Assembly: GCF_002355395.1 (NCBI RefSeq)
Contig: NZ_AP017315.1
Coordinates: forward strand, 1,240,001 to 1,304,000
From: Microcella alkaliphila
GTDB lineage: Bacteria > Actinomycetota > Actinomycetes > Actinomycetales > Microbacteriaceae
Length of the DNA stretch: 64,000 bases
Direction: 5' to 3'
Shown here: piece after piece, positions 9,211 through 18,199 of the stretch
Numbering within the stretch: the first letter of the stretch is position 1
How the letters are laid out: each line of letters begins with the position of its first letter
The notes under the pieces: model-generated
What the model was told of the DNA's origin: nothing
Databases searched by the model: none
The model's input: the letters and a program-made list of their open reading frames with translations, nothing else
Made by a program: the position numbers and the translations under genes

Positions 9211-10353
9211 GTGAGCCCTGGCCCCCTCGATGGCGTTCTCGTCGCCGACTTCAGCCGCGTCTTGGCCGGCCCCTCGGCGAGCATGTGGCTCGCCGACCTC
9301 GGCGCCCGCGTCATCAAGGTCGAGCGGCCGGGCACCGGCGACGACACGCGGGCGTTCGGACCGCCGTGGGCGGGCTCCTCGAGCGCCTACTTCGAGTCGG
9401 CCAACCGGTCGAAAGAGTCGATCGCGCTTGACCTCGCGAGCCCCGACGACGCGGCACTCGCCCGCTCGCTCGCGGCCCGCGCCGACGTCATGCTCGAGAA
9501 CTTTCGCACCGGATCGCTTTCCCGCTTCGGCCTCGACCCCGAGGCCGTGCACCGCGCGAATCCGCGGGCCGTGTACTGCTCCATCACGGGCTTCGGCGCG
9601 GGCGCGGGCGCGCACCTGCCCGGCTACGACTTCCTGGTACAGGCGGTCGGCGGGCTCATGAGCATCACGGGCGACCCTGACGGCGAGCCGCGCAAGGTCG
9701 GCGTCGCGCTCGTCGACCTCCTCGCGGCCAAGGACGCCGTCATCGGAATCCTCGCCGCCCTCCGCCACCGCGAGTTGACGGGCGAGGGTCAGCACGTCGA
9801 GGTTGACCTGTTGAGCTCGCTGCTCGCGTCGCTCGCGAACCAAGCCTCGAGTTACCTTGCGACCGGTGTCGCACCGCGCGCCATGGGCAACCAGCACCCC
9901 TCCATCGCGCCATACGAGACGCTGCGCGCCGCCGACGGGATGCTCGCGGTCGCCGTCGGCTCGGATCGCCAGTTCCGCGCACTCACCGCCGCACTCGGCG
10001 CACCCGCGCTCGCCGACGATCCGCGGTTCGCGAGCAATGGCGCGCGCGTCGGGAACCGCGCCGAGTTGATCGCCGTCCTCGAGGGCGCGCTCGCGAGCAT
10101 CCCCGTCGAGGAGGCGGTCGAGCGGATGCTCGGCGCCGGCGTCCCCGCCGGTCGCGTTGGCGACATCCCTTCCGCGATCGCGTTGGCCGAGTCGCTCGGC
10201 CTCGACCCCCTCGTCGACGTGGGGGAGGGGCACCCCGCACAGGTGCGGCACCCGGTGCGGTACTCGGCCTTCACGCCGGTCACGCCGACCGCGCCGCCCG
10301 CACTCGACGCCGACGGAACGGCGTTGCGTGCGTGGCTCGCCGCCCCTAACTGA
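9211..10353 (+). CDS. CaiB/BaiF class III CoA-transferase
   Basis: A 380-residue class III CoA-transferase. It begins with the family pattern GVLVADFSRVLAGPSASM and has VIKVERPGTGDDTR; D140 in GYDFLVQAVGG matches the catalytic aspartate that forms the acyl-anhydride intermediate. Next to gcdH it is most likely a succinyl-CoA:glutarate CoA-transferase, although formyl- or other CoA-transferase activity cannot be excluded. The GTG at 9211 has no Shine-Dalgarno; a TACAGT box at 9199-9204 ends 6 bases upstream, which suggests a leaderless mRNA. Confidence 0.85.
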   Translation: MSPGPLDGVLVADFSRVLAGPSASMWLADLGARVIKVERPGTGDDTRAFGPPWAGSSSAYFESANRSKESIALDLASPDDAALARSLAARADVMLENFRTGSLSRFGLDPEAVHRANPRAVYCSITGFGAGAGAHLPGYDFLVQAVGGLMSITGDPDGEPRKVGVALVDLLAAKDAVIGILAALRHRELTGEGQHVEVDLLSSLLASLANQASSYLATGVAPRAMGNQHPSIAPYETLRAADGMLAVAVGSDRQFRALTAALGAPALADDPRFASNGARVGNRAELIAVLEGALASIPVEEAVERMLGAGVPAGRVGDIPSAIALAESLGLDPLVDVGEGHPAQVRHPVRYSAFTPVTPTAPPALDADGTALRAWLAAPN

Positions 10354-10505
10354 GCCGGCTATACACGGCGGCGAAGTAGGCGCTGATAATCGCCTCGATG
10401 TCGACACGACGGACAGTCGTGAGGCCCTAGTGTGGGGGCGACAGCGTGCACCGTCGCCGCATCCGATCGGCCGGCGACCACCACCGACGACACTCAAGGA
10501 GTCCC

Positions 10506-11876
10506 ATGAGCAAGTACGCCGTGATCAACCCGGCGACGGGCGAAACCGTCAAGGAGTACCCGACGGCGACCGACGCCGACATCGCCGCCGCGATCGACGC
10601 GGCTCACGCCGCCAGCCGCGACTGGGCGCGGTCGACCACCCGCGAGGAGCGCGCCGCCCTCATCACCCGCGTCGCCGAGCTGCACCGCGAGCGCCGGCAG
10701 GAACTCGCCGAGATCATCGTGCGCGAAATGGGCAAGCCCATCGGCGACGCCCTCGGCGAGGTCGACTTTTCGGCCGACATCTACCAGTACTACGCCGACA
10801 ACGGTCCCGGCCTGCTCGCCGACGAGCCCGTCGACCTCGCTGAGGGCAGCGAGGGCAGCGCCGTCATCCGTAAGAGCCCCCTGGGCGTCTTGCTCGGCAT
10901 CATGCCCTGGAACTTCCCGTACTACCAGGTGTCGCGTTTCGCCGGCCCGAACCTCGTTCTCGGCAACACGATCATCCTGAAGCACGCCGCGCAGTGCCCC
11001 GAGTCGGCCGCCGCGATTCAGCAGATCTTCGACGACGCGGGCTTCCCGAAGGGTGCCTACGTCAATGTCTACGCGACCAACGAGCAGGTGTCGACGATCA
11101 TCGCCGACCCGCGCGTTGCGGGCGTGTCGCTGACCGGTTCCGAGCGTGCCGGCGCCGCGGTTGCCGAGCAGGCCGGTCGCCACCTGAAGAAGGTCGTGCT
11201 CGAGCTCGGCGGCAGCGACCCCTTCATCCTGCTGTCGACCGACGACCTGGATGCGACGGTCGAGATGGCCGTCAACGCGCGCGTCGACAACAGCGGCCAG
11301 TCGTGCAACGGTGCCAAGCGCTTCATCGTCGTCGAAGAGCTGTACGACGCCTTCCTCGAGAAGTTCGTCGCGAAGATGGGAGAGGTCGGCCCGGGCGACC
11401 CCATGAAGGGTGAGGCCGCGTACGGCGTGCTGTCGAGCGCGCAGGCCGCCGACAACCTCGCCGACCAGGTCGAGCGCGCCGTCGCCGGCGGCGCAGAGGT
11501 GCTCGTCGGGGGTACCCGCGAGGGCACCTACTTCTCGGCCACCGTGCTCGCGAACGTGAAGCCGGGCAACTCGGCCTACTACGAGGAGTTCTTCGGCCCC
11601 GTCGCGCAGGTGTTCAAGGTGGCGAACGAGGCCGAGGCGGTCGAGCTCGCCAACGACACGCCGTTCGGGCTCGGCTCGTACCTGTTCACGACCGACGAGG
11701 AGCAGGCTGCCCGCGTCGCCGACCAGATCGACGCTGGCATGGTGTACGTCAACTGCGTGCTCGCCGACAGCCCCGAACTGCCCTTCGGCGGCGTGAAGAA
11801 CTCGGGCTCGGGCCGCGAGCTCGGAACGCTCGGCATCGACGAGTTCGTCAACAAGAAGATGATCCGCATCGCCTAA
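10506..11876 (+). CDS. gabD: NAD(P)-dependent succinate/glutarate-semialdehyde dehydrogenase
   Basis: A 456-residue aldehyde dehydrogenase. Key features are the MPWNFPYYQV block, catalytic base E233 in LELGGSD, nucleophile C267 in NSGQSCNGAKR, and a C-terminal PFGGVKNSGSGRELG. It fits the succinate-semialdehyde dehydrogenase group. Beside gcdH and the CoA-transferase it could instead or also oxidise glutarate semialdehyde, linking lysine or aminovalerate breakdown to glutarate. AAGGAG precedes the ATG, and a TAGTGT box at 10428-10433 is a candidate -10. The start at 10506 matches the family N-terminus better than the upstream in-frame GTG at 10446. Confidence 0.88.
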   Translation: MSKYAVINPATGETVKEYPTATDADIAAAIDAAHAASRDWARSTTREERAALITRVAELHRERRQELAEIIVREMGKPIGDALGEVDFSADIYQYYADNGPGLLADEPVDLAEGSEGSAVIRKSPLGVLLGIMPWNFPYYQVSRFAGPNLVLGNTIILKHAAQCPESAAAIQQIFDDAGFPKGAYVNVYATNEQVSTIIADPRVAGVSLTGSERAGAAVAEQAGRHLKKVVLELGGSDPFILLSTDDLDATVEMAVNARVDNSGQSCNGAKRFIVVEELYDAFLEKFVAKMGEVGPGDPMKGEAAYGVLSSAQAADNLADQVERAVAGGAEVLVGGTREGTYFSATVLANVKPGNSAYYEEFFGPVAQVFKVANEAEAVELANDTPFGLGSYLFTTDEEQAARVADQIDAGMVYVNCVLADSPELPFGGVKNSGSGRELGTLGIDEFVNKKMIRIA

Positions 11877-11892
11877 CGGGCGCAGATCGTTC

Positions 11893-11924
11893 CGTGGGGG
11901 CTCGCCATCCGGCGGGCCCCCACG
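11893..11924. terminator. Hairpin after gabD
   Basis: A 12-bp stem (arms 11893-11904 and 11913-11924, one G-T pair) encloses an 8-base loop. It contains CGTGGGGG pairing with CCCCCACG. No T-run follows, so it is a stability or factor-dependent stop rather than a classical intrinsic terminator. The rest of the gap up to the transporter holds a 12-base palindrome at 11945-11956 and the transporter's promoter. Confidence 0.6.
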
Positions 11925-12039
11925 TGCATGCCCCGAGCGTGCGCGTGCGCGCGCACTCACGCGCGATGACAGACCTTCCTGACCGGTTCCTCCATATCTG
12001 AACTGATCTGGCCGAGAGCGTTTTCTAGGCTGGATTCAC

Positions 12040-13683
12040 GTGACTGAACCGATCGCACGTACCCCGAGTCCCGCATCCACCGCGCCACCCGCTGAGCGCT
12101 ACCCCATCAAGCGCTGGGTCTTCTGGCCAGCGGCCGTCCTGATTGTCGGCTTCGTCGCATTCACGCTCGTCGCGCCCGACGCCGCGGAGGCCGGCTTCGG
12201 TGCGGTGCAGGCATCGATCATTTCCTGGTTCAACTGGTACTACGTCTTGATCGCCGCGTTCTTCGTCGTGTTCGGGCTGTGGGCCGCTTTCAGCCGCTAC
12301 GGCCGCATCAGGCTCGGCACAGACGATGACGAGCCCGAGTTCGGCTACCGCTCGTGGTTCGCGCTGCTGTTCGCCGCCGGAATGGGCATCGGCCTCGTGT
12401 TCTGGGGTGTGGCTGAGCCGCTCAACCACTTCGCGAACCCGCGCCCCGGCGTTGAGGGCACCGACATCGAGCTAGCCCAGGCCGCCATGTCGCAGACCTA
12501 CCTGCACTGGGGCGTGCACGCGTGGGCGATCTACGTCGCCCTGGGCCTCGGACTTGCCTACGCCATTCACCGCCGCGGTCGGCCGATCTCGGTGCGCTGG
12601 ACTCTCGAGCCGCTGTTCGGCAAGCGCGTCAGGGGTGGCCTCGGCAACGTCATCGACGTCGTTGCCCTCGTCGGAACGCTGTTCGGTGTCGCGACCTCGC
12701 TCGGACTCGGCGTACTGCAGATCGGGGCGGGCCTCGAGGCAGCCGGCACCGCGGAGGCAAACGATGTGACGCTCGTCGCCGTCATCGTCGTGATCTCGGT
12801 CGCCGTGCTGGCATCGGTGCTGTCTGGCATCAACCGCGGCATGAAGTGGCTCTCCAACATCAACCTCGCGCTAGCCGGGTTCCTCGTCGTGTTCCTGCTT
12901 GTGGTCGGTCCGACGCAGTTCCTGCTGCGCCAGTTCGTGCAGTCGATCGGCAACTACCTCGGCGACTTCATCGCCCTCAGCTTCACCGTGAGTGCCTTCG
13001 CGGGTGCCGAGGGCGAGGCCTGGCAGGCCGGCTGGACGAGCTTCTACTGGGGCTGGTGGATCGCGTGGGCGCCGTTCGTGGGCATCTTCATCGCGCGCAT
13101 CTCGAAGGGCCGCACCGTTCGCGAGTTCGTCGTCGGCGTCATGCTCGTGCCGACGATCATCACCTTCCTCTGGTTCTCGGTGCTCGGCGGCACCGCGATC
13201 TACACGGAGCTCTACGGCGCCGGTGGCCTCGTCAGCGCTGATGGGGGAGTTGACACGGAGGGCGCCCTGTTTGCCGTGCTGGGGTCGGCTCCCGGCGGTG
13301 CCGCGCTGATCCTCGGCGCGATCCTCCTGATCTCGATCTTCTTCATCACGTCGGCCGACTCGGGCTCGCTCGTGATGGGGATGCTCGCGACCGGTGGCGA
13401 CCCCGAGCCCCGTCGCTGGGTGCGCGCGTTCTTCGTGGTGGTCGTCGCGTTGCTCGCGATCTCGTTGCTGCTCGTGGGAGGCCTCGGCGCGCTGCAGACG
13501 GCATCCATCATCGCGGCGCTGCCGTTCTCGGTTGTGCTCCTGCTCGCCTGCGCCGCTCTCGTGGTCGCGTTCCGCCGCGAGGGCCGAATCGCCGATCGCG
13601 CCGCGCGCGCCGAACTGGTCGACGAAATCGGAGACCACTACGGCCTCGAGGTTGACCCCGTGCTCACGGACGACAGGACCTAA
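12040..13683 (+). CDS. BCCT-family transporter (probable glycine betaine uptake)
   Basis: A 547-residue, roughly 12-helix transporter. The helix with AAGMGIGLVFWGVAEPLNHF matches the substrate and sodium site of BetP-like betaine carriers, and WGWWIAWAPFVGIFIARIS is the family signature. Uptake of glycine betaine or a related compound for osmoprotection is expected. It ends in a short charged tail rather than the long regulatory tail of BetP. No Shine-Dalgarno is seen; TAGGCT at 12026-12031 ends 8 bases before the GTG, again a leaderless arrangement. Confidence 0.92.
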   Translation: MTEPIARTPSPASTAPPAERYPIKRWVFWPAAVLIVGFVAFTLVAPDAAEAGFGAVQASIISWFNWYYVLIAAFFVVFGLWAAFSRYGRIRLGTDDDEPEFGYRSWFALLFAAGMGIGLVFWGVAEPLNHFANPRPGVEGTDIELAQAAMSQTYLHWGVHAWAIYVALGLGLAYAIHRRGRPISVRWTLEPLFGKRVRGGLGNVIDVVALVGTLFGVATSLGLGVLQIGAGLEAAGTAEANDVTLVAVIVVISVAVLASVLSGINRGMKWLSNINLALAGFLVVFLLVVGPTQFLLRQFVQSIGNYLGDFIALSFTVSAFAGAEGEAWQAGWTSFYWGWWIAWAPFVGIFIARISKGRTVREFVVGVMLVPTIITFLWFSVLGGTAIYTELYGAGGLVSADGGVDTEGALFAVLGSAPGGAALILGAILLISIFFITSADSGSLVMGMLATGGDPEPRRWVRAFFVVVVALLAISLLLVGGLGALQTASIIAALPFSVVLLLACAALVVAFRREGRIADRAARAELVDEIGDHYGLEVDPVLTDDRT

Positions 13684-13723
13684 GCCCCTGTCACGGCCCC
13701 GGTGCGGCTCGTAGCGTCGAGAC

Positions 13724-14239
13724 ATGACCACCTCTCTCGTCGTCGTCGAGTCGCACTGGGGCAACACTGAGCGCATTGCGTACGCCGTTGCGGAGGGTCT
13801 CGCTGCCGCCGGTGACGCACGTGTCGTGCGCGTCGATGATGCGCCAACACGTCTCGAGGGCGTCGACCTGCTCGTGATCGGCGCTCCCACGCACGCTTTT
13901 TCGCTCAGCCGACCCGCAACTCGGGACGAGGCGATCGCGAAGGGGGCCACACAGCCGAGCGCGAGCGGTATCCGTGAGTGGATGGCACGCATTGAGGCCG
14001 ACGCTCGTCACATTCTGGTGGCCACTTTCGACACCAAAGTTGAACAGGTGAAGCGGCTGCCCGGCTCTGCGGCCTGGGCGGCACAACGCGTCGCGAAGTC
14101 TGCGGGTCTTCCGCTCACGCAGCGCCCCACCTCGTTCTCCATCGGCGGGCACGACGGGCCCGTCCTGCCCGGGGAACTGGAACGCGCCCGGCCGTTCGGT
14201 CGTGACCGTGTCGGGGCAGCGGCCGTCAGTTTTCGCTAG
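13724..14239 (+). CDS. Flavodoxin family protein
   Basis: A 171-residue protein with a flavodoxin fold. The FMN phosphate loop is ESHWGNTERIA near the N-terminus, with VIGAPTHAFSLSRP in place of the usual aromatic loop. It probably carries FMN and acts as an electron carrier or quinone reductase; the partner is unknown. A TAGCGT box at 13712-13717 ends 6 bases before the ATG. Its TAG stop shares the sequence CTAG (14236-14239) with the stop of the convergent DUF1611 gene. Confidence 0.85.
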   Translation: MTTSLVVVESHWGNTERIAYAVAEGLAAAGDARVVRVDDAPTRLEGVDLLVIGAPTHAFSLSRPATRDEAIAKGATQPSASGIREWMARIEADARHILVATFDTKVEQVKRLPGSAAWAAQRVAKSAGLPLTQRPTSFSIGGHDGPVLPGELERARPFGRDRVGAAAVSFR

Positions 14240-15360
14240 CCGTTCGCGGCGTGCGTCTGTGCAGCGCGCAGCCGCGGGTCGGAGCCGATAACCATGTCAG
14301 CCAGTTCCGTGGCCGGCCGGCTGAGCGCATCCGTCACGGGAAGCGCGTAATCACGGGTGTACTGGTCGATGGTCGCGGTGATCTGCGCATCCGACAGGTG
14401 CTCGTGATTGAGGGTGATGCCGATCACGCGCGTGTGCCCGAACAGTTCGATGAGCGCGATTTCGTGCGCGAGGCTGGGCATCGGCTCGTTCGGAAAGTCG
14501 TCGCGCATGAGGCGCGCAGGGGCGTGCTGCACGATGACCCCGGTGGGCCTGCTTCCTCGAATGATGGCGCCCGAACTGAGGTACGCGGGGTGGCTCAGCG
14601 CGCCCTGCCCCTCGATGACGATGACGTCGGGGTTTTCGACTTCAAAGGCTCGCACTACTTGGTGTTCGACCTCGCCCGATCGGTACTGCGGCACCATCGC
14701 ATCGACCGCGGCGCCGTAGAGACCGCCCTGCATGATCGTCGTCTGCCCTGTTCCGACGAGCACCGCCGTGAGGCCACGCGCGCGCAGCGCCGCGACGAGG
14801 ATGGTCGCCGTCGTGCGTTTGCCGATCGAGCCGTCCGTGCCGAGAACGGCGATGCGCGGACACGTAACCGTGCGAATGCGGCCCGAGTACAAGCGCAGGT
14901 CCTTGGCGAGGCGCTGGCGGCGCACGTCGGTGATCGTCACGCTGCTGAGGCGTGCCGCCGCTGACATCTCGGCGTCGTCGCCGAGCAGTTCGTGCAGGCC
15001 ATTGATGATGTGCATGCCGCGCGAGATTGCGTCGAGCAACACGGCGCGGTGCGCGTCGGTCAGTACCCCGTCGGCGGGCGCGATGCCCCAGATGAGGTAA
15101 TCGGGTAGGTCGGCGCGCAGGGCGAGTGCCTCGGCCAAGTCCCCCACGACGGGGATGCCCGGGGCCACGCCGTCGAGAATGTCGCTCGCGTCGCGGCCGG
15201 CGAAGCGCGCGTCGACGACGCTCACGATGTCGTAGAGCTCTGAGTGCCGAACAAGGCCGTTCGCCGTCTTGCCGTCGGCATCGCCGAATGCGCCGTCGCA
15301 GTACACGACGGCGGTCGAGCCGAGGGGGAGAACGGCCGCGAGCGGCTGGTGCGGTTGCAT
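14236..15360 (-). CDS. DUF1611 family P-loop protein (DgcN-like)
   Basis: A 374-residue DUF1611 protein. An N-terminal Rossmann-like domain (residues about 1-150) is followed by a P-loop ATPase-like domain containing GTDGSIGKRTTA and VIVIEGQGALSHPAYLSS. Relatives include DgcN, a D-glutamate N-acetyltransferase, often found with dipeptide or amino-acid epimerases; no epimerase lies nearby here, so the substrate is uncertain. AAGGAG lies before the ATG. It is convergent with the flavodoxin gene, sharing a CTAG stop, and divergent from the spermidine-synthase-like gene. Confidence 0.82.
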   Translation of the reverse strand: MQPHQPLAAVLPLGSTAVVYCDGAFGDADGKTANGLVRHSELYDIVSVVDARFAGRDASDILDGVAPGIPVVGDLAEALALRADLPDYLIWGIAPADGVLTDAHRAVLLDAISRGMHIINGLHELLGDDAEMSAAARLSSVTITDVRRQRLAKDLRLYSGRIRTVTCPRIAVLGTDGSIGKRTTATILVAALRARGLTAVLVGTGQTTIMQGGLYGAAVDAMVPQYRSGEVEHQVVRAFEVENPDVIVIEGQGALSHPAYLSSGAIIRGSRPTGVIVQHAPARLMRDDFPNEPMPSLAHEIALIELFGHTRVIGITLNHEHLSDAQITATIDQYTRDYALPVTDALSRPATELADMVIGSDPRLRAAQTHAANG

Positions 15361-15433
15361 GAGATGCTCCTTCGCGACCAGCGAGAGCCGGTGCCTGACC
15401 GTAGCAGGGTGGCCTGCGGGTTAGCCTGGCTCG

Positions 15434-16150
15434 ATGCGCCGCTTCGCTGAGCTCGCCGTCGAGTCCACACCCATGGGGGAGCTCGTGCTGCGCCGTCGCC
15501 ACGACCCCGTCATCGACGCGGAGGTCTACGAGGTCAAGCTGGGCGATGAGTTCCTCATGTCGAGCCTGTTCACGGTTGCCGAGGAAGAGCTCGCCCGGCT
15601 CGGTCTCGCCGCCGTCCACGGTTACGGGCCTCTCGACGTCGTCGTCGGAGGTCTGGGACTCGGGTACACGGCGGTGACCGCCCTCGATGATGCGCGCATC
15701 CACTCACTTGTGGTGATCGATGCGCTGCGACCCGTCATCGATTGGCACGAGCGTCGGCTTCTACCGGTGAGTGACCGGCTCGTCAGCGACTCCCGCACCC
15801 GGCTCGTCGCCGCCGACTTCTTCGCGTGGGCGCGCGGTGACCAGCCTGACGGCACTCCCCGCGAACCGGTTGACGCCATTCTGCTCGATGTCGACCACAC
15901 GCCTCAGCACACGCTGGACGCCTCACACGCCGACCTCTACACGGTTGCCGGTTTTCGTCGACTGGCCGAGCGGCTGCGGCCGGGCGGCGTCTTCGCGCTG
16001 TGGTCAGACGAACGCCCACACGCGGGCACGCTCAGCGACCTGGAGGCCGCATTCGACGATGTCGCCGGGCACACTGTCGCCTTCGCCAACCCTCTGACGG
16101 AGGGTGAATCGGTCAACGGCGTGTACGTCGGGCGTGCGCGCAGGCCCTAG
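15434..16150 (+). CDS. Spermidine synthase-like methyltransferase-fold protein
   Basis: A 238-residue protein with the SpeE-like fold. VVVGGLGLGYTAV is the glycine-rich cofactor loop, VVIDALRPVIDWH follows as the acidic second strand, and DAILLDVDHTP is the acidic catalytic region. It is shorter than true spermidine synthases and lacks their N-terminal tetramer domain, so calling it a polyamine synthase would be unsafe. A TAGCCT box at 15422-15427 ends 6 bases before the ATG. Its stop overlaps that of the convergent oxidase gene. Confidence 0.75.
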   Translation: MRRFAELAVESTPMGELVLRRRHDPVIDAEVYEVKLGDEFLMSSLFTVAEEELARLGLAAVHGYGPLDVVVGGLGLGYTAVTALDDARIHSLVVIDALRPVIDWHERRLLPVSDRLVSDSRTRLVAADFFAWARGDQPDGTPREPVDAILLDVDHTPQHTLDASHADLYTVAGFRRLAERLRPGGVFALWSDERPHAGTLSDLEAAFDDVAGHTVAFANPLTEGESVNGVYVGRARRP

Positions 16151-17514
16151 AACACCGCGTCGGGGTTCATGATGCCGAGCGGGTCGAACGCCGCCTTGAT
16201 GCGCCGTTGCAACGCGAGCTGGTGCTCGCCGAGCTCGTCCACGAGGTGTCGCTTCTTCAGCACGCCGATGCCGTGCTCGCCGGTGAGGGTGCCGCCGAGG
16301 GCGAGCGCTTCCCGGAAGACCGCGTGCGCTGCCTGCCAGACCGGCTCGGGCACAGCATCCCCCGAATAGACGAAGTTGGGGTGCAGGTTGCCGTCGCCCG
16401 CGTGGGCGACCGTCGGAATCTCGACGCCGAACTCCGCCGAGATGCGCTCGATCGCGGCGAACATCTCGGGAAGCCGGCGCCTCGGCACGGCCACGTCTTC
16501 GATCAGCACCGAGCCGTGCGCCTCCATCGCGGCGTGGAAGGACCGGCGGACGGTGAGCAGCCGCTCGGCGCTCGCCTCGTCGGTCGACACGTCACCGTCG
16601 CCACCCGCCGCGCGCACGAGGGCGAGCGCCGATTCGGCATCCGCGATGGCCTGCGGGCCGTCCGTCTGCACCAGCAGGTGCGTGGTGCCGTCGAGCGGCA
16701 GCGGCAGCCCGAGATACGCGTGAATGCGTGACAGGGCGAGTGGATCGATGATCTCGAGCGCCGCTGGACGCACCCCGCTCGCCATGATGGCCGCGGAAGC
16801 CGCGCCCGCGGCCACGACCGACGGCAGGTGGGCGCCGATCGTCGCGGTCGTCCCCGCCGGAACCGGCAGCAGTCGCACCGTCGCACCGACGACAACGCCG
16901 AGCGTTCCCTCGCTGCCCACCATCAGGCCGACGAGGTCGAGCCCCGTAACGCCCTTCACGGTGCGGTGGCCGAGGCGCATGAGCGTTCCGTCGGCGAGCA
17001 CGACGTCGAGGCCGAGCACCGCCTCACGGGTGACTCCATACTTCACGCACATGAGGCCGCCGGCGCCGGTCGCGATCGTGCCGCCGATGGTCGCCCACGC
17101 CCGGCTCGCCGGGTCGGGCGCGTAGAAAAGCCCTTGCTCGCGGGCGGCGGCATCCAACTCGGCGACGATGACACCCGGCTCAACAACCGCGATCTGGTCG
17201 ACGGCATCAATCTCATGGATGCGCGTCATGCGCGCCGTCGACAGCACCAGCCGGTCTGCGCCCGCCATGGCACCGCCGGCAAGCCCCGTGCCCGCGCCGC
17301 GCGGCACGACGGGAAGGCGGTGCGCGCTCGCGATGCGCAGAGCCGCCTGCACGTCGGCGACCGACGCGGCGTGCACGATCGCGAGGGGCGCTGCGGCCGA
17401 GCGCTGCCCCGACTTGTCGGCGCGCGCCGCGTTGAGCTCGCGGGGGTCTGTGGAAAGCGCCGCGCCGAGGGCAGAACGCAGCTCGGCGAGGGCGGCGGTG
17501 CGGTCGGTCGTCAC
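16147..17514 (-). CDS. FAD-linked oxidase, GlcD/D-lactate dehydrogenase type
   Basis: A 455-residue flavoprotein of the VAO/GlcD family. The FAD-binding half holds PRGAGTGLAGGAM, the pyrophosphate loop DPASRAWATIGGTIATGAGG and GSEGTLGVV. The C-terminal half ends with HAGDGNLHPNF, LTGEHGIGVLKK and FDPLGIMNPD. Likely substrates are glycolate, D-lactate or a related 2-hydroxy acid; no GlcE or GlcF partner is encoded nearby. The GTG start has no Shine-Dalgarno, but a CACAAT box at 17526-17521 ends 6 bases upstream. Confidence 0.9.
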   Translation of the reverse strand: MTTDRTAALAELRSALGAALSTDPRELNAARADKSGQRSAAAPLAIVHAASVADVQAALRIASAHRLPVVPRGAGTGLAGGAMAGADRLVLSTARMTRIHEIDAVDQIAVVEPGVIVAELDAAAREQGLFYAPDPASRAWATIGGTIATGAGGLMCVKYGVTREAVLGLDVVLADGTLMRLGHRTVKGVTGLDLVGLMVGSEGTLGVVVGATVRLLPVPAGTTATIGAHLPSVVAAGAASAAIMASGVRPAALEIIDPLALSRIHAYLGLPLPLDGTTHLLVQTDGPQAIADAESALALVRAAGGDGDVSTDEASAERLLTVRRSFHAAMEAHGSVLIEDVAVPRRRLPEMFAAIERISAEFGVEIPTVAHAGDGNLHPNFVYSGDAVPEPVWQAAHAVFREALALGGTLTGEHGIGVLKKRHLVDELGEHQLALQRRIKAAFDPLGIMNPDAVF

Positions 17515-17548
17515 CGCGCCATTGTGTCGCGATTACCCGGCGCTCTGC

Positions 17549-17980
17549 TCAACGCCGCGGCGACCGCGTGCGATCCACGAGCCAGAACAGCCCGCCGACC
17601 ATCGCGAAGGTGGCGGCGGTGAGGAAGGTGACGGTCGGGCTCTCGTTCACCGGAACGACCGGGACGCCGGGCGTCGCAATCGGGCCAACGAGCACGAGGC
17701 GGAGGGCGCCGAGCGCCAACCCCGCGACGGCCGCCGCGATCACCGCGGCCAGCGTTACCCACGTGAGCCGAGCATCCAGCACCTGCCAGCGCAGGGCAGT
17801 CAGGACAATCGGAGCCGCGGTGAACCACAGCAGCGGCGCCACATCGACGAACAGCAGCACGACCTCGCCGGGGCGATCAAACGACGTGTCGGCCGCCCCC
17901 AGCTGAAACGACAGCCCGCCGATGACCATGGCGATTAGCGCGACCAGCGGCAGTGTGCGGGTGACCTGCCCCGACGACAT
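17549..17980 (-). CDS. Four-helix membrane protein, unknown function
   Basis: A 143-residue protein with four predicted membrane helices (LPLVALIAMVIGGLSF, VLLFVDVAPLLWFTAAPIVL, a third around AAVIAAAVAGLALGAL, and FLTAATFAMVGGLFWLV). It is not recognised. No ribosome-binding site precedes the ATG; instead a run of ten C residues (coding strand) lies 4 bases upstream. It lies 34 bases upstream of the FAD-oxidase gene on the same strand and may be cotranscribed with it. Confidence 0.65.
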   Translation of the reverse strand: MSSGQVTRTLPLVALIAMVIGGLSFQLGAADTSFDRPGEVVLLFVDVAPLLWFTAAPIVLTALRWQVLDARLTWVTLAAVIAAAVAGLALGALRLVLVGPIATPGVPVVPVNESPTVTFLTAATFAMVGGLFWLVDRTRSPRR

Positions 17981-17984
17981 GACC

Positions 17985-17994
17985 GGGGGGGGGG
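17985..17994. repeat. Ten-base G/C homopolymer at a gene start
   Basis: A run of ten G on the plus strand lies just before the start of the four-helix membrane protein gene. In this position it occupies the ribosome-binding region. Slippage would change the spacing to the start codon, or the frame of any longer product. Confidence 0.85.
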
Positions 17995-18079
17995 CGACGG
18001 CCGGGCATCGCGGGTCGCGCTGTCGACATGCGGGCACGCTAACCGCAGCGTCCGCGCGGTGGCCGGAAGGGGAATGAGC

Positions 18080-18092
18080 CGCACAATGTGCG
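18080..18092. promoter_or_regulatory. Palindrome between divergent genes
   Basis: CGCACA and TGTGCG flank one central A. It lies in the 219-base gap between the membrane protein (minus) and the HesB-like gene (plus). It could be a regulator site for either, but no regulator is identifiable. Nothing else clear was seen in this gap. Confidence 0.35.
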
Positions 18093-18199
18093 CAAAACTT
18101 CGTGGGAGAACCCTCCGTATCGCCGCTCACTGCTTGAAGTGTCCGGTGGGACTGCGGAATCGTGGCTGACTTATTGCCCGCGATCCGGAAGGAGCAGCC

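Noticed and set aside
10354..10505. tRNA or small RNA in the gap before the semialdehyde dehydrogenase
   Set aside because: No cloverleaf, no conserved T-loop, and the gap is better explained by a promoter with a short leader.
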